A stretch of 64,000 nucleotides of DNA from Aphidius gifuensis (lineage: Eukaryota; Arthropoda; Insecta; Hymenoptera; Braconidae): assembly GCF_014905175.1 (NCBI RefSeq), contig NC_057791.1:17798177-17862176 (forward strand), read 5' to 3'. The notes under the pieces are model-generated. The model saw only the letters and a list, made by a program, of their open reading frames with translations. It had not been told where the DNA came from and made no database searches. Both the position numbers and the translations under genes were made by a program. This document shows positions 62,750-64,000 of this stretch, in pieces (within the stretch, counting starts at the first letter, position 1; every line of letters starts with the position of its first letter).

Positions 62750-64000
62750 CTGGATGATTTTTAATCGTCGTGATTGAAGGTCGGATTGAGAGACTGCGAT
62801 CAAAGGATGTAGACACCACTGCCTTACGATGGTACGTGAGTCTTGTGCAAATTACCCGGAAGTTTAACAGGGTATGTCTTGGTTTGACTTTTAAATTTTT
62901 TTATTTTTTATTCAATTTTTTTCTATAATTTAATATATTTAAAACTTAACTTTTCATGCTTAACTTCTTATATCATTTCTTTTTAATTAATTCAACATAA
63001 AGAAAATAAAAAAAAAACTTTTTTTCTTTAGACAGCTTTTACCTGAATAATTCATATAAATATTTCGCGACTGATTTCACATTCCTCCATGTGGTAAATT
63101 AATATGAGTGTCAGTTTATTATACTACGAAAAAAAAATAAATAAAAAGATAAAAAAAAAAACATCTTCATTGTGTATACGATGCACTTTCTTTCCGGCGC
63201 AATGACTGATCCAGTTTTTTAAAAATATATTTCTAGTAAATTTTTTTAACATTTACAGTGCCAATTAGTCACGTAATTAATCGTTCAAGCAAGTAACTAA
63301 AATAACTGAAAGATTAATTAATTCATTCGATTGTAATTTCGATATAATAAAAAATAGTTTAATTTTTTTTTATTCAATCCAAGTAGATTATCAAGTTGCT
63401 ATATTAGCATATAAAAATTTTATATTTTAATTTAAATTTACCGTTTAAATTTATTCAATTTATTTAATTTATTTATTTATGAGATTAAATAATTTTTTTT
63501 GTATATTTTTATTTCAATTTTTACATGACATTAATGGATGTTTATTTTTATTTTTTTTGAATTCGTATATGTTCGTATTTGACAATATTTAAAATCTGCC
63601 ATTAGGTAAATATTGGCCTAGGCTATTTATATATGATGAAATGTATTTTACAGGTATAGACAGTGCATTTGTAAATAATGGCTGAGTTTGAAAATCAGGT
63701 ATTTAATGGAATTGGTTGTGCAATATATAATTTATATGTATAAATGTATTTGGATAAATGTGTGTATGAGTTTGTGAGAGAAGAAGAGTAGTTTTAGTGT
63801 GTCATTCACTTTAATTTCGATATTAAGTATTGACACTGTTGGCTATTGTTGTACAACTGATGGGGATATATGTACTATTATGTGATTGTTCCATACTCGT
63901 TATTCTTGAATTTTATGACCCATAGCGATGCGTATATGGATGTCTCTATATAAGCACACAATTTCTCTGTTATATACTTATATATATTATATTATTACCC
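62750..64000 (+). CDS. 5' end of an unidentified gene running off the window
   Basis: A complex block at 62750-62871 has two possible donors, GTGAGT at 62836 and GTATGT at 62872, and looks like a 5' UTR exon. About 0.8 kb downstream an acceptor (ATTTTACAG, exon from 63654) opens an exon with ATG at 63678 and codons MAEFENQ. It ends at a GTATTT donor after 63698. Only seven codons lie in the window, so the protein cannot be identified. Sequence beyond 64000 would settle it. Confidence 0.4.

Overview
This is nuclear DNA of an insect, most likely a hymenopteran. It is extremely AT-rich, with long homopolymer runs and short GT-AG introns, and it carries metazoan genes including an insect-type troponin C. 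The very low GC, a family of leucine-rich-repeat (LRR) sequences and a serine protease homologue would fit a parasitoid wasp such as an aphidiine braconid. That placement is inference; no marker in the window proves it. I built the gene models by hand by joining GT-AG exons. Every model reported as a full gene closes in frame.

Layout. 1-7099: no confident gene, but short GC-richer islands and one probable exon on the minus strand. 7100-9502 (-): MELK. 9987-11430 (+): SNRNP40, sharing a short divergent promoter with MELK. 12670-13548 (+): a stand-alone RIOK3 N-terminal region with no kinase domain. 13817-15884 (-): NUP42. 16546-19139 (+) and 19634-21217 (+): two paralogous protein-disulfide-isomerase-like proteins without CxxC sites, the first fused in frame to an LRR domain. 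22727-27225 (-): a sphingomyelin-synthase-family enzyme. 27226-31536: no gene seen. 31537-31918 (-): a doubtful small gene. 31942-34200 (-): eIF3b. 34945-37024: a satellite-like array of about 18 units, many able to fold back, next to a broken LRR fragment. 37986-38793 (+): SSR3. 40137-43025 (+): troponin C. 44007-46391 (-): NCKIPSD/SPIN90. 46925-49214 (-): TAF5. 49960-51006 (+): a serine protease homologue that has lost its catalytic His. 51350-51421 (-): tRNA-Asn. 52674-55192 (+): microcephalin (MCPH1). 57729-58133 and 58236-58694 (+): two small proteins with predicted coiled coils, not recognised. 58695-62740: no gene seen. 62750-64000 (+): probable 5' end of a gene that runs off the window.

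Most genes are single-copy housekeeping functions: splicing, translation, general transcription, ER translocation, mRNA export and the cell cycle. The lineage-specific material is the PDI-like pair with its LRR fusion, the LRR fragment beside the foldback satellite, the protease homologue, the kinase-less RIOK3 module and the orphan coiled-coil pair. The PDI-LRR chimera is the best candidate for something undescribed: its C-terminus resembles the LRR fragment about 18 kb away, so an LRR family has been mobile or duplicating in this neighbourhood.
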